From: Hawksworthiomyces lignivorus
Lineage: Eukaryota > Ascomycota > Sordariomycetes > Ophiostomatales > Ophiostomataceae
Direction: 5' to 3'
Assembly (NCBI GenBank): GCA_002917075.1
Contig: NTMA01000028.1
Location: 124,001 to 188,000, forward strand
DNA length: 64,000 bases
Under the pieces are notes generated by a model. The model was not told where the DNA came from. It did not search any database and saw only the letters and a program-made list of their open reading frames with translations. Of the stretch, positions 1-11,305 are shown piece by piece. Numbering within the stretch: the first letter of the stretch is position 1; each line of letters begins with the position of its first letter. Position numbers and translations under genes: made by a program.

Positions 1-8
1 CTCTGCAG

Positions 9-2678
9 ATGAAGAAAGTACTGGAGAAAGCCGATGCCACCTCGCCCATCTCGCCTACCTTTGCTGCAAACGAAGTAGAGACGAGGCCGCCAATCGCCGA
101 CACGGACGCTGCCCGCCGCCAGGCCTTGGCAGAGGAAGCCGCGACGGCTCTTCTGACGGCTCCGCCGCCGCCGACCAGGGGCCCTCTGACCGGCTCTATA
201 TGGGAGCTGCCGCTCGATCCTGAGTTCAACATTGACGACTACTGCGAGGTCCGCCACGCGGCCAACGTGATCCGGCTCCTGCTGGCCATGGCGGGGCGCC
301 CGCTGCTCCTCAACTCGGCCGCGCGCGTCTACACCATTGCCGGCCTGGCCAAGCTGTTTGGCCTGCGCGACAGCGACGGCGGCGCCGCCGCCGGCATGGG
401 CGACCTCAGCGATTCCAGTGACGACATCGCAGAGGCGGCGGCGGCGGCGCCGCCGCCGTCGCCCAGCAGCCCGAGCGCCTTCCCCGATCGCCTGCGCTCG
501 ATCATCTACGACTGGTTCTTCACGCAGAACAACACGACTATCGTGGACGTGCTGCCCGAGGAGAGCTTCATCATCGCGTGGAACGTGCAGCTGGCCGCCG
601 TCGTGCGCGCCACCTACCGCATCCTGGTGGCCGAGCGCGCGCTGCAGACGGCCGCCGCCGGCGACAGCCAGCCGCGCACCTACCACCGGCGCACCGTGAC
701 GCCGTTCCAGCGCGAGCTGTCGGGCCTGCTGGACGACGACGTCGAGACCATGCTGGACCACGCCAGCGAGGCGTTTGTGCACCGCGTGTCCGAGCTGTGG
801 GCCGGCTACGAGAGCACGTTTGGCCATGGCAGCAGCAGCAGCAGCGCCGGCGCCGGCGCCGGCGCGGCCGACGACCCCGTCCTGGACGGCGACGACTTCC
901 CGCTGGTGGTGCGGCTGCGCGCCATCGCCGACGTGCTGGCGTCGTTTGTCGACGAGGAGCAGGCCATTGCGCGCGACGAGGCCGCGCTGGCGCTGGAGCG
1001 GGCGGCGCTGGACCGCCGCGTGCTGGCGTCGTATGGCGGCAGCAGCAGCAGCAGGCAGGCCTCCTCCTCCTCCTCCTCTTCCGCCGCCGCCGCGCGCGAC
1101 GAGGACTCGGACGGCGACGAGTTTTCCATCTTTGCCGAGTTTGAGCACGAGTACGACGCCATCGACGCCGCCGCCGCCGGCACGTGCGTCGCGAAGGCGC
1201 TGGCGGTCGTGCGCAAGCTGCTGGCGACGCTGGCGGAGGCTGTGCGGGCGGCGTTCCCCGCGCTGGCGCCGCGCAACGTCGCGATCGTCAACGCGACCCC
1301 CGACGGCACCCGCCGCATGATGAAGCTGTACGTGCGCGAGGCCGGCCTGCACCTCAACTGGTTCGTGCTCAAGTACAACGGGCTGCCCGAGGCGCAGAAG
1401 CACCTGACGGCCGTCTTCTGGCGCGAGCTGGAGCGCCTGGTCGAGGCCGGCCTGCGCGACGACGCCCACGTCGGCACCGCGCTCGAGGCCGCCGTCCGCG
1501 CCGCCGACACCGCGCTGCAGCGCGCCTTGGTCTGCGGCGGCGCCAGCCCCCACGACCTCCCGCGCCAGGAGGACTTCCGCTACCGCCTGCAGGCGCGCCT
1601 GCAGGCCGTCGTCCCCGACGCGTTTGCGCCGCCGTCCCGCCGCATCCTCCTGCAGCGTGCCCCCGAGCTCTTCGACAGCCGCGTCGTCCAGGTCGACCTC
1701 TCCCTCGCCGTCGAGCGCCGCTTCCTCATGCCCTTCCGCCAGCTGCACGACCGCGCCTGCTTTGCCCCCGAGTTCGAGCTGGCCATGCTCGCTGACGCCT
1801 CGCCCCACCTGCTGCTGGGCCTGTCCGCTGCCGAGTTCCGCTTCCTCCCGCTGTGGGCCGGCGGCGACGACGACGGCACCGGCGCCGTCTTCCAGCAGCC
1901 TCTGCCCACCGCCCGCCTCGGCCCCGTCGGCCCGGGCCCCGCCTACCACACCGGCACCACCAACGCCAGCACCACCGGTAGCAGAAGCACCGTCGACATG
2001 GCCGACATCCCGGGCCTCGGCGACGGCTTCGCCGGCTTCGCCGGCTACGACACCTTTGACGATCACGACGCCGCCGTCAGCCTCGACGGCCCGCCGTCCG
2101 TCAGCGACGCCGCCCACACCGAACGCGGCGGCGGCGACGGCTCGCACAGCGTCGCCAACAGCTTCGTGCTGGTGCGCCACCTCGACCACATGCGGCTCGC
2201 CAGCGCGGCCGGCAGCGGCGGCGCTTCTGTCTCCGCGGCCACCCTGTCGGCCGCCACCGCCAGCAGCAGCCACGCTAGCCGCGTCGTCAACGACGGCCTG
2301 TCGGCCCCGACCGGCGCCCTGCCCAGCGTCGTCACGCCCAGCAGCGCCTCCGCGTCCACCATGTCGGGTTCCTCGTACGACCTGGTCATGGTGGACCCCG
2401 CCGACGCCGCTCATGGTGCCCTTACCGCCGCCGCCGGTCCGTCCAAGACGCCGGGGTCGAGCGGCAGCCATGCTGAGCACCACGACTACGACTTTGACTA
2501 CGACGACGACGACTTCAACTACGACGACGACAACGACGACGATGATATCGAGGACCAGGAGTACTTTGACGACGACGATGCGGACGCGCGCTCCGACGAC
2601 ACCGTCATGCCCGACCGAGACGAGGTCGAGCAGGAGATGCGCGAGGACGTGAAGAAGCAGCAGCAGCAGCAAAAGTAA
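9..2678 (+). CDS. Unrecognised protein with low-complexity segments and acidic C-terminal tail (5' end uncertain)
   Basis: A single uninterrupted frame of 889 codons from ATG at 9, with very high GC at third codon positions, as in the neighbouring exons. I do not recognise the family. The globular-looking parts lie roughly at residues 60-135, 165-330 and 390-640. They are separated by Ala/Pro, Ser/Gly and poly-Ser tracts that look disordered. The last ~80 residues are dominated by Asp/Tyr runs (about 815-870) and end in a charged segment with a poly-Gln run. No signal peptide or membrane segment is evident. The bases before the ATG read ctctgcag, which also fits a splice acceptor, and the frame is open to the window edge, so an upstream exon may be missing. 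Confidence is high that it is coding and low on function. Confidence 0.75.
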   Translation: MKKVLEKADATSPISPTFAANEVETRPPIADTDAARRQALAEEAATALLTAPPPPTRGPLTGSIWELPLDPEFNIDDYCEVRHAANVIRLLLAMAGRPLLLNSAARVYTIAGLAKLFGLRDSDGGAAAGMGDLSDSSDDIAEAAAAAPPPSPSSPSAFPDRLRSIIYDWFFTQNNTTIVDVLPEESFIIAWNVQLAAVVRATYRILVAERALQTAAAGDSQPRTYHRRTVTPFQRELSGLLDDDVETMLDHASEAFVHRVSELWAGYESTFGHGSSSSSAGAGAGAADDPVLDGDDFPLVVRLRAIADVLASFVDEEQAIARDEAALALERAALDRRVLASYGGSSSSRQASSSSSSSAAAARDEDSDGDEFSIFAEFEHEYDAIDAAAAGTCVAKALAVVRKLLATLAEAVRAAFPALAPRNVAIVNATPDGTRRMMKLYVREAGLHLNWFVLKYNGLPEAQKHLTAVFWRELERLVEAGLRDDAHVGTALEAAVRAADTALQRALVCGGASPHDLPRQEDFRYRLQARLQAVVPDAFAPPSRRILLQRAPELFDSRVVQVDLSLAVERRFLMPFRQLHDRACFAPEFELAMLADASPHLLLGLSAAEFRFLPLWAGGDDDGTGAVFQQPLPTARLGPVGPGPAYHTGTTNASTTGSRSTVDMADIPGLGDGFAGFAGYDTFDDHDAAVSLDGPPSVSDAAHTERGGGDGSHSVANSFVLVRHLDHMRLASAAGSGGASVSAATLSAATASSSHASRVVNDGLSAPTGALPSVVTPSSASASTMSGSSYDLVMVDPADAAHGALTAAAGPSKTPGSSGSHAEHHDYDFDYDDDDFNYDDDNDDDDIEDQEYFDDDDADARSDDTVMPDRDEVEQEMREDVKKQQQQQK

Positions 2679-3046
2679 AAAGCAGGCGCTGACAGTTACA
2701 GTAGAGGTCTCCCACGCAAGAAGCTTAGACTGGGTTTGGATTCAAAATAGGGCGTATGGGACTTCGCTAGTGTTTCTTTATTATCATTTCTCTTTTCTTT
2801 TTTACCTTTAGGATGACCTCACGACTATTCATGACCATATATATATAAAATTAAAATAAACAATGCTATTCGGCTCGTTGGAATCTCGTACTATTTGTCG
2901 CACAAACATAATTAGACTGATATATACAGACTTCATGAATCCCAAAACGCCTGAAATTCCCTCCATATCCCAAATCAAACGCCGGCCTTTTCCAAGAGAA
3001 TACCAAATACAAAAAGCACATATTCTTCTTCCCGTTTCACTCTTTC
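2679..3046. other. Short convergent 3' region
   Basis: This 368-bp A/T-richer stretch lies between the stop codons of two convergent genes and should hold both 3' UTRs. An AATAAA-like element occurs near 2850. I see no gene here. Confidence 0.6.
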
Positions 3047-6000
3047 TTACTCGAACTTTCCGGCGCCAAACAGGCCGCCGACAGCCCGGCTCCGGCCCTC
3101 GGCGTTCCGCACGCGCTTCGCCTGCCGCCGCTGCTCGCTCTCGGCCATTGCCGCCCGCCGCTCGTTCTCCCGCGCAAAGTAGTTGATGCCCGACCGCTTG
3201 CTGGCGTTCTTCTTGATCTTGCCTTGGTCTGCAAAAGCGCTCATGTCGCTACCCTTGGCCGTGCCGGTGCTGCTTGCGCTGCCCCGGCGGCTGGCGCTGG
3301 CGCTGGAACTGGTGCTGCTGCTGCCGCTGCCGCTGGATACCAGCGAGTTGGTCGTGGCCCGGCGCAGCAGGGCTGGCACCTTGAATCCCGTGGGACCTGC
3401 GGTCCCGCCGGCCGCGCCAAGCTCGAATGCGGACCGGCCCATGCTGTTCAGGTTGCTGCTCGCGTTCCGCTTCAGGCTGATGCGGTCCACCACGGCGATG
3501 CTGCTGCCGCGGGGGGCCCTGTTCCGCGGTAGTACCTGCTGTTTTTGGTGTTGGTTTGCTTCGTCTGCTTCGTCTTCGTCAGACCCAAACTCGGTATCCG
3601 CCACGACTGACATGTTGGTGCCGTCGTCGTTCGTGTTGCTGTAGTCCTCCAGCAGGCTCGACAGCGACTCGCGGATCTCGCCCAGGTTAGACGGCCGTTT
3701 ACCGCTAGCCGACCGGCGACGGTGGTGCTGGCGTGTAGATGGGGCGACGATAGCTGATGGCACCGTCGTGCTCGCAATTGTAGCGGCGGCAGCGGCGCTG
3801 GGCTGGCTGTCGGGGATGGCCACCGCAGCAGTTGGAGCAGCCGCACTGGTAGCACTCGGAGTTCCTTCTGCCGAAGGTGGCGTCGCCGTTCCGCTGGCGG
3901 CAGGGGCGGCCTCGTCGAACAGAAAGTCCATCTCGTCGTCGCTACCGCGGTCTTCGATCGTCCGCAGGAACGCTTGGTTGCGCGGGTTCTCGGCCACCTT
4001 GGAGATGCGCTCGTCTGCAAACAAGGCCTGCTGCATGCGCGCAAACTGGCGCCGCTTCATGCGCCGGCGGGCTTCGCCACCGTCGTCCGAGTCAGAGAGG
4101 TCGTAGTCGCCGCCGCCGGCACCGCGCTTGCGGCGTAGCATGCCGGTCGTGACGTCGCGGAACAGCTTTTCTACTTGCTTCTCGTCGTGCTCGCGCTCGC
4201 GGTCTCTGTGCCAAGGTTAGAAAATCTCAGTGCATTTTTTCAAAAAATAGTTAGGGTTGGACATACGCATAAAAGGCGGCCAGCTTGGCGTTGTCGCCGG
4301 ACGACATCTTCTGCTCGTCGTCGATGATATCTTTGACGGAGGCGAGAGATTCGTCGTCGCTGTCCTCGCCGTCTGCACCGCCGAGACCGGCATACTCGTC
4401 TTCGGACTCCTCGGCCTGCTCCTCGACCATCTCCTTGGCCTTGCTCTTCTTGCGGTCGAATAGGGCTTTGGCAGCGGCCTTCTTTTCTTCGGCAGCAGCG
4501 GTGGCGGCGGCAGCAGCAGCTTCCTTCATCTTGCCAAAGGCCGTCGTCGTATCCATCGTTGCCGCCTGGGCATCAGCCTCTTCCTCCACTTCGTCGACCT
4601 TTGCCACGTCTGTTTTGCGGAAAAGGCGACCCTTGGGCCGGGGGGGGACGGGCGTCTGCGAGGGAGACTCCGCCAGCAGGTGCAGCTGTGTCTGTGCCGG
4701 TGTCGGCGTCTGGTTCACCTGGGTGTGTCCGAGAAGCACCGTGTCTATGGTCGACGGCTGGTGCTCGATGAAGCGCACCTTTAGCGGTGTGAACTCCCTC
4801 GGGCCCGTGTCCTGGCTAGCCTCCATCAAGCCGGACGAGAGCTGGCTGACACCGGGCCCCTCCCGCAGCAGGCTGTCGAGGCCGTGCACCTGGGACTGGG
4901 TGAAGCTGAACTGCACCATCTGGCTCTGTGTGCCTTCGCCGGTGCCGTTGCCGTCACTGCCACCGGCCTCCCGCTGCATCTTCTTTATCCACTCCTGGGT
5001 CGGCTGGCTGTCCAGGACAGCACCGGATGCCTTGCTGGCAGCGTCCTTCTGCGAGAAGCCTGCCTCGACAAAGTTGCCTAGCGTTGGCATGAACTGCTGC
5101 GAGGTGAGCGAGCCAAATCCGTCGGCAGCCGAACCAGCCAGCTGGCTGTCGTCGGCCATGGTGCCGGCAAAGATCTGCGTCAGGCCGAGGCCGACAGGGT
5201 TGCCCAGGGCCACCGGCAGTCCCGGAATGAAAGGCTTGGTGGCCGACCGGAGAACCGATGTGGGCGCTTGTGGCGAGTTGTTGCTGGCGTTGGCGCCATA
5301 GGGCGACGCTTTGGCAAAGGCGGGTTTCTTGGGTGCTGGCGTCTTCGCCTCGGCCACAGATGGAACAGGTGTAGCTGCAACCTGCGCCTTGTCCTGCTCG
5401 TCCTCGTCTTCATCGTCCGAAATGACCAGTGCGGTGCGCCGTCTTGCCGGGCGAGAGGCCCGTGTCGGAGTAGGCTGCACAACCGCCGCGTGGTCCACGT
5501 CGGCATCCGGGCCATCGTCTGGCTTGCCGTCCTCAGATTCTTCAGCGGACTCGGCCTCGTCGTCAATGAGAGCTCCTTCGATTTTCTCCTTGTCCTCGTC
5601 CTCCTCATCTTCCATCTCTTCGTCTTCCGAGCCGGAGAGCTCAAGCTCTCGCTCTTCTTCTTCTTCCTCCGGATCGTAGTCGCCACCTCCCTCCTCGTCT
5701 TCACTTTCATCCCAGTCGAGAGGGTCTGCCTCGCTGTCGTCGCCCTCGCCGTCGTCTTCGCCGCGCTCTTTCTTCTGCTTCTTAGCCGCTTCCCTCTCGC
5801 GCTGCATCAGCTCCTCGGCTTCCTGCCGTGCGCGCGCGACAATGTCCTCGACTTCGGCCATCTCCTTCTCGCGCTCCTCTTCCGTCACGATGCGGACGCC
5901 CTTGGCGCGGAGCGCCTCGAGGCGCTGCTCCCGCTCCATCTTGGCCTGGCGGCGGGCGCGTTCCTGGAGGACCTGCTCCAGCTCGCCTAGGGTGAGGGAC

Positions 6001-7859
6001 GCGGCGGCATCCTTCTTCGACTGCCGCGGCTTCTTACCCGGCGAGCCGATCTGAGCTAGGCGGCGCAGGGCGAGCATCGACCGCGGCACCTGCTCGCGCT
6101 TCAGAGGGGCATTGTCGAACATCATGTCCAGCTTGTTCTTGGTCGTCTGGACGATCTCGAGCTCGTCGTCCCCATCCGAGTCAACCAGGACCAAGTTCGC
6201 CTGGACTGGCATGGGCATCTTTACGCGCACACGCCGCTTTGGCTTTGGCTGCTCTTCGTCTGCAATCTCAATCGCTTTGCCTTTGCCTTTGTCCAAAGCG
6301 GTCGCCACAGCCACGCTTGGCGCCGCCGAAGCTTCGACTGCAACTGCTGCCGAGGCCGACTTTGAGGCAGAGAGCGGCTCGCCCGCAGCCACAGGAGCCG
6401 GCGGCGAGCTGGGAGGCGTATCTGAAGAGTGCATCTCTGTGTCGGTGTTGTTCTGTGGAGATGCGGGCGAGGTGGGTCGGCTCGAGCTTGCGGGCTCCTT
6501 TGCCGCCGCCGCCGTTGCCGTGGCGGCAGCAGTCGTGGCAGCGTTGCCCTCGGGCTTGAAGTTGAAGCGCTCAAAGAGCGCAGCTTTGGTGACCTTGGTC
6601 TTGGTCTTGGCCTCGTGTGCCAGCTGCAGATTGCGGCTCATGCGCTGTGTCTCGCGGTGCATCTCTTCGAGGGCCTTCTTGCTAGCCTTGCGGGCGGGCC
6701 GCGCGACGTCTTGTGTCAGCTTCCGACCGCCATCGTCGTCCGTAATATCGGAGACGTTATCGTTGTCGTCGGCGACGTCGCGCATGAGCAGATCGTCGTC
6801 CTCGTCCAGCCCGCCCATCTCTTCATCATCGCCCTCACTGTCGTCGTCCCTGTCAGCCATGGCGGCCTGGCGTGCCGCCCGCTTTCGGTCCTCTTCTTCT
6901 TGGCGCACACGGGCCTCTTCGCGCTTCCGCGCCACCAAGGCCTGAAAGCGTGCATTGCGGCCGGGCTGCGCTGTTGCTGTGCTATCGCCGCCATTGGCGG
7001 CTTTTGTTGGAGTCACGAACATGCCCGGAGAGCCAGGCGTGTTTTCGCGGTCCGGCAGAGGCGCCTTCGCCGGCGTCATGAATAAGCCGGGGGAGGCCTC
7101 GCGAGCTGCTGAGGGTGAAGGGGCAGCCGACTCGCTGCGCCGGGCCTCACGGTTCATGAGCCTCTTCCGTGGCCGTGCGGCCACGACAGGCGCATCTTCA
7201 TCGTCTTCATCTTCCGCGTCGTTGTCGTCGTCATGATCTTTAGCGGGAAGACCCTCGGTGCTGTCGGGCTGCTTCTCCGTCTGTACGGCTAGCCCGAGCA
7301 TCCGCTTGACGCGATCCCGCGCGTTGTCTGCCTGCTGCGGCTGTGCAGTCGTCTCCGCTTCTGCAACCGTTCCCGCTGAGGCTGCTGCTGCTGCTTGTTT
7401 AGGTAGTGGTGGAGATGGTGGTGCTGCAGCGTGTTTGTTCGCGGCGGCCTGCATGCGTGCCGCAAACCGGCCGCGTGGCCGCACCTCTACTTCGTCGCTG
7501 TCGTTATCTTCGTCGCTGCTGATTAGCAAACCAGTGACGCTGGATGCGCGTCCCACCAGAGGCGACGCGCTGCCGTTCCGCTTAGACACTGCGGCGGTGT
7601 TTGAGAATTTGGGCGTGGCCTTTGCCAGAGGCGACTTCTTCGTCGCGATCTGTGCTATTTTGCTGCTGCCATTGCCATTCTTGCGGCTCGGCGTGATGTT
7701 TTCTTCGTCCTCAGCATCGTCGTTGCTGTCGTCACCCCCGTCGATGGTCGCAAAAAGAGCCTTGAGCTTGGCCCGCGGTGTCAGCGGCGTGGCCACGACA
7801 GAGTCTGAGTCCGAGGACGAGCCTGCACCCGGTGAGGGTGTCCGCGAGAGGGTAGTCAT
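3047..7859 (-). CDS. MRC1: Mrc1/Claspin-like mediator of the replication checkpoint
   Basis: Two exons: 7859-4267 and 4205-3047, with a 61-bp intron (donor GTATGT, branch CTAAC, acceptor CACAG). Phase is preserved and the product is 1583 residues. The start is the ATG at 7859 (MTTLSRTPSP); the frame extends upstream but looks like leader. The protein is highly charged. Its N-terminal half has Ser/Asp/Glu tracts, the middle has a Lys/Arg/Glu coiled-coil-like segment, and several SQ/TQ sites (potential Mec1/Rad3 targets) precede the C-terminus. The splice junction lies inside the conserved block of Mrc1 proteins: EYAGLGG followed by an acidic run, then AAFYA joined to DRERDEHEKQ. In the family, Mrc1 travels with the replisome and relays stalled-fork signals to Rad53/Cds1. 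Two ACGCGT boxes about 300 bp upstream suggest G1/S control. Confidence 0.88.
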
Positions 7860-9492
7860 CGCGTTTGGTAGAAAGTGAATTTTTGTGAAGTGAATTGCAG
7901 AGGATATGTATAGGGAGGAGTGGTTATCCGTCAATTGCGGTGCATGATGGTTCAAGCCAAAAGATAATCAACGGATGATGGCTCGAACAACAAGGAAAAA
8001 AAGAATAAAAAGGATGGATAAGATGCCAATGAAGTCTTTTAGCTATAATACTAAAACATTGCAGTTATAGAGTGTGCTGCAAGAAAGATTGAAATACGTG
8101 AGGCAGAGGCAGAGAGGAGAGACAGAGAGGCAGGGAAGCTCTTTAGGTGTGGGGAAGCGACGCGTTCTTAGACGCGTATTATTTTCTTTAGAGAGCTCCT
8201 TCCCGTTTACAGCGCAATAAAGACGCGGCGCGCCCGCGAAACCAACAGATGGCAGGAGCCACCTTACCCCATCGGCCCGCTTTTTCTTACAACTGCATAG
8301 ACATTTAATACAGAGGGAACAGCGCTATAGCTCTTAAATGCAGCCACCAGAACCTCCTCTATCGCGGCTCGAAATCGAAGTATACACTATTCTGCTCCGA
8401 CCATTTACAGCTCTCCTACTTCTTTGCTATTTGATTTGTTCGTTTGTGTATTTCAGAGCTGAGGGGCGTGCTGTATTTTTGTCCTGTTCGTCCACGTCTC
8501 AAAATACTACAAAGCACAAAAGCCGCTACTGCTCTCTCATCGTGCAGTCGTCCGTGTTCTCTCAGGCACTCTGCACGTCTGCTTCTCTTTTCATTACTTC
8601 ACGTGGAAACAAGCTCGGTTATGCAATGATGTCTTGTGGTATTAACATATCTGCTCTATCTTCAAACAGGGAAGCAGCTAGCTAGTATGATAGTATAAAC
8701 ATAGGCTCTAGTGGACAGAGCAAGTACATACAAAACAGAAAGCCAAGGAGTATAATATATCTTACAGTAAACAAAACGAGAACGAAACACAAGCCATTCT
8801 CCACCCATAGTGGCTCGTGCAAGAGGGATGAAAATGAAGAAGAAAAGGGATAGGAGGGTGTGAGAGAGAAAAACAAGAAAAACTATAAACGCCTTGGTTG
8901 ATGCCGAAACCAAAAGAAAAGTAGGAGGACGTAAAATAGAGGTGAAGTGACAAGACCAATCGAGAAACCGGTTGGTCATCTCCTCCTCTGGCAATGGCAA
9001 AGACCCAGCAAAGCAAGTGAAAAGGGAAAATGATACACAAGAGGAGCGCCGAATGGACCCTTCTTCCATCCTTCGTCCTAACCAGTAGATGCCTTTCGCC
9101 AGGAAACGAAGAAGAAAAATAAAAGAAGAGAAAGATGCAAAAAGACAGGTAGTTTCCAGAAAAAAATAACTTTTTCGCCGGTTAGCAGTCGGGGGAAAAA
9201 AAAAGTGAAAAGGAAGATGAAACGCCGCACACCACCGCCGAGACCCAGTTTACCGCCGCCGCCTGTCGTCCGAAAAAAAAAAAAAAGATTTTTAGGTATA
9301 GCCATTCGTATCGCCTGCCTTCCTCTCTCGTCATCCGTCATTTGTCTACCAGAGGATCAACCGCATCCTCTCAGTCAACCGTTGGTATAATGATTCCGCA
9401 TCGTCTCGGTCGTCTCAGAAGGCTCGCTCATAAAACTAGTCCACCCCATGGCTGAAATCAAGAAGATTTGTAGTCTTCTTTGTCTCTCTTGC
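7860..9492. other. Intergenic: MRC1 promoter and HFI1 3' region
   Basis: No credible coding frame is seen in these 1.6 kb. Short frames near 8340-8690 and 8660-9340 have no domain-like composition. Near MRC1 there are GA-rich tracts (8095-8145) and cell-cycle boxes. Near HFI1 there are long A tracts (9195-9290) consistent with a 3' flank. Confidence 0.6.
8160..8177. promoter_or_regulatory. Paired ACGCGT (MCB) motifs upstream of MRC1
   Basis: Two perfect ACGCGT palindromes lie at 8160-8165 and 8172-8177, 12 bp apart start to start and 301-318 bp upstream of the MRC1 ATG. A CGCGAAA word, similar to the SBF site core, follows at 8235-8241. In yeasts the MBF factor binds ACGCGT and drives G1/S genes, including replication genes. 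Use by this fungus is inferred from motif and gene function. Confidence 0.55.
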
Positions 9493-11305
9493 TCACCCAA
9501 CAGCTAGGCAAGAGTCGAGTACGCTGTTAAGGAAGTCCATATCAGCACCATCGGCGCCCTCCCATGCGATCTCATCACTGTCGATATCCATCAGATCTGG
9601 ATAATCAATCCCATTAGGCATGTCGGCTTTGATGCCACCAATGGCCGACGATGCAGCGCCAACTGCTCCACCAGCAGCGCCAGCCTTGACAACTGAGCTG
9701 GTAACCCCTCCACCACTTCCTGTTGCAGCACCAGCACTAACGACCGCGACATCTGCGCCACCAACCGGACCGGCGGCGGCGACATTGGATGCTGCCGGTC
9801 CAGAAGAGGCCCCGTTGATGCCTGTCGCCGCTGGGAGGGCTAATGTGCCGTTTGTGAGGCTGTGTGGATCGTGCTCTTGGCCACCAATCCAGGTGTGGTC
9901 GTCCCAGTTCTCCAGCTCACCCTCCCGGTAGCTGTACATGAGCGAATGACCGACAATCGGGAACTGCGTCAGGCCGCAGTCGCCCATTTCTAAGGCAATG
10001 CGGAATTCGGCGAGGCCCAGAGGCCCTCGCTCGCTCGCCTTCTTCGCCTCGACGGGGAGCAGCCCCATCTTGTCGCGCTGGATCTCGCCGCGCAGAGCGC
10101 GCTCTTCCTCGCGGGCCAGCTGGCGGCGGTATTTCCGCGTCTGCACCCAGTTGTTGCCGCCGAAGCCGGCGCTACCAAATTCGCCAGGGCCGTTGCTTCG
10201 TGTTCGGCTGAAGACTGAAGACAGCACCTCTTTGATAAAAGTCTCCGTCGCTATAGACATGAACTGCGCAGCGTCTGATGCGTGTCCCGACACGAGGCCG
10301 GCTTCGTAGCAGAAGGGGAGCATGCGCGACTCGATATTGCTGGTGTCAGGGAATTCGCCCGATTCGACAGCTAGCGGCTGTGCAAAGCGTTTTCTAATTT
10401 CCAAATCCAGATCTTGACGTAGTTAGAACATCGGTCGCCATGGGACACAAGCAAAATCAGAGAACTAGGGAGCGGGGGCAGACAAGCTTCGTAGACAGGG
10501 TAGAGAAGGGAACATACTCATCCGATTGATGCCAGTGCCAGCAGTGGTCGGCACGTCCAAGGCTCTTGGCACTCTCGCTCGGTGCTGGTCCGTAAACACG
10601 CTGGCCAGCGCATCATATGGATCGAGTGACTGCTTAGAAGTTAGCATGAAAGGACAAGGCAAGCACGGCAAATACATAGCTGGCAGTTGGGCGGTGAGAT
10701 CATACTTCGTTGTGAACAATGTCCTTGATGCGCCTCCGGTCTTTGCTGGGGAGTTGCATCACTTCACCCTTCAACCGGCGCTCGTTGGCATCTCCGCTGG
10801 ATGGCTTGTTGCCCAAGCCCGAAGAGGGCTTGTCGTTAGCACTGACCCACGGGGCCAGGCCCGCGTCGGGCATTTCCCGCGTGACATTCCCGTAGATCGC
10901 CGAAATGAGCTGGTTGTGGAGGTGTTCCCTCTCCCCATTATGGGAGGCAAGGATGGGGTCGATGATATTTGAATACTCAGCCTGGTTGAGGCGGCCTAAG
11001 AAGAAAGAGAAGTTGGGATGTTAGTGTGGGGGGGGATAGGAGTCGGTATAAGCGCCGCGGAATTTCGACGAATTCGGCATACCAATGAAGAACTGGGTAG
11101 TGGCATCCTTGTATATTTTCCATTGTTCGCTGCCGATGGCGGCTTTGAGTGATATATACGCCTGCTCGAGTTCGATGCGAGGGGGGATGATCTGGCTAGT
11201 TTTGACCGGCTTGAGCGCCGAGACTGTGATGGATTTGTTGGCAAGGATCGGCGTGGAGAGGCTGACGGCCGGCCGGCTAAGCTCGGCGGGGTTGATGTCC
11301 GGCAT
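9493..11305 (-). CDS. HFI1: SAGA complex subunit Hfi1/Ada1
   Basis: Four exons: 11305-11083, 10995-10706, 10629-10518 and 10412-9493. Introns are 87, 76 and 105 bp, phases fit throughout, and the product is 514 residues. The N-terminal SAGA-Tad1 region is clear: residues about 30-70 contain [13 protein letters not shown] and [20 protein letters not shown], followed after the second exon by [18 protein letters not shown] histone-fold-like stretch follows (about residues 225-300: [18 protein letters not shown], then [13 protein letters not shown]). The C-terminus is Ala/Gly-rich and ends acidic. In yeast, Ada1 pairs with Taf12 through its histone fold and is needed for SAGA integrity in RNA polymerase II transcription. 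The gene is divergent from the GCP3 gene. Confidence 0.9.

Noticed and set aside
1624..2652. 342-codon frame inside the first gene
   Set aside because: Product is almost entirely Ser/Pro/Thr/Ala, the typical shifted-frame reading of the GC-rich gene in the main frame.
4285..5301. 338-codon plus-strand frame opposite MRC1
   Set aside because: Ser-rich antisense reading of MRC1 acidic codons; no independent signals.
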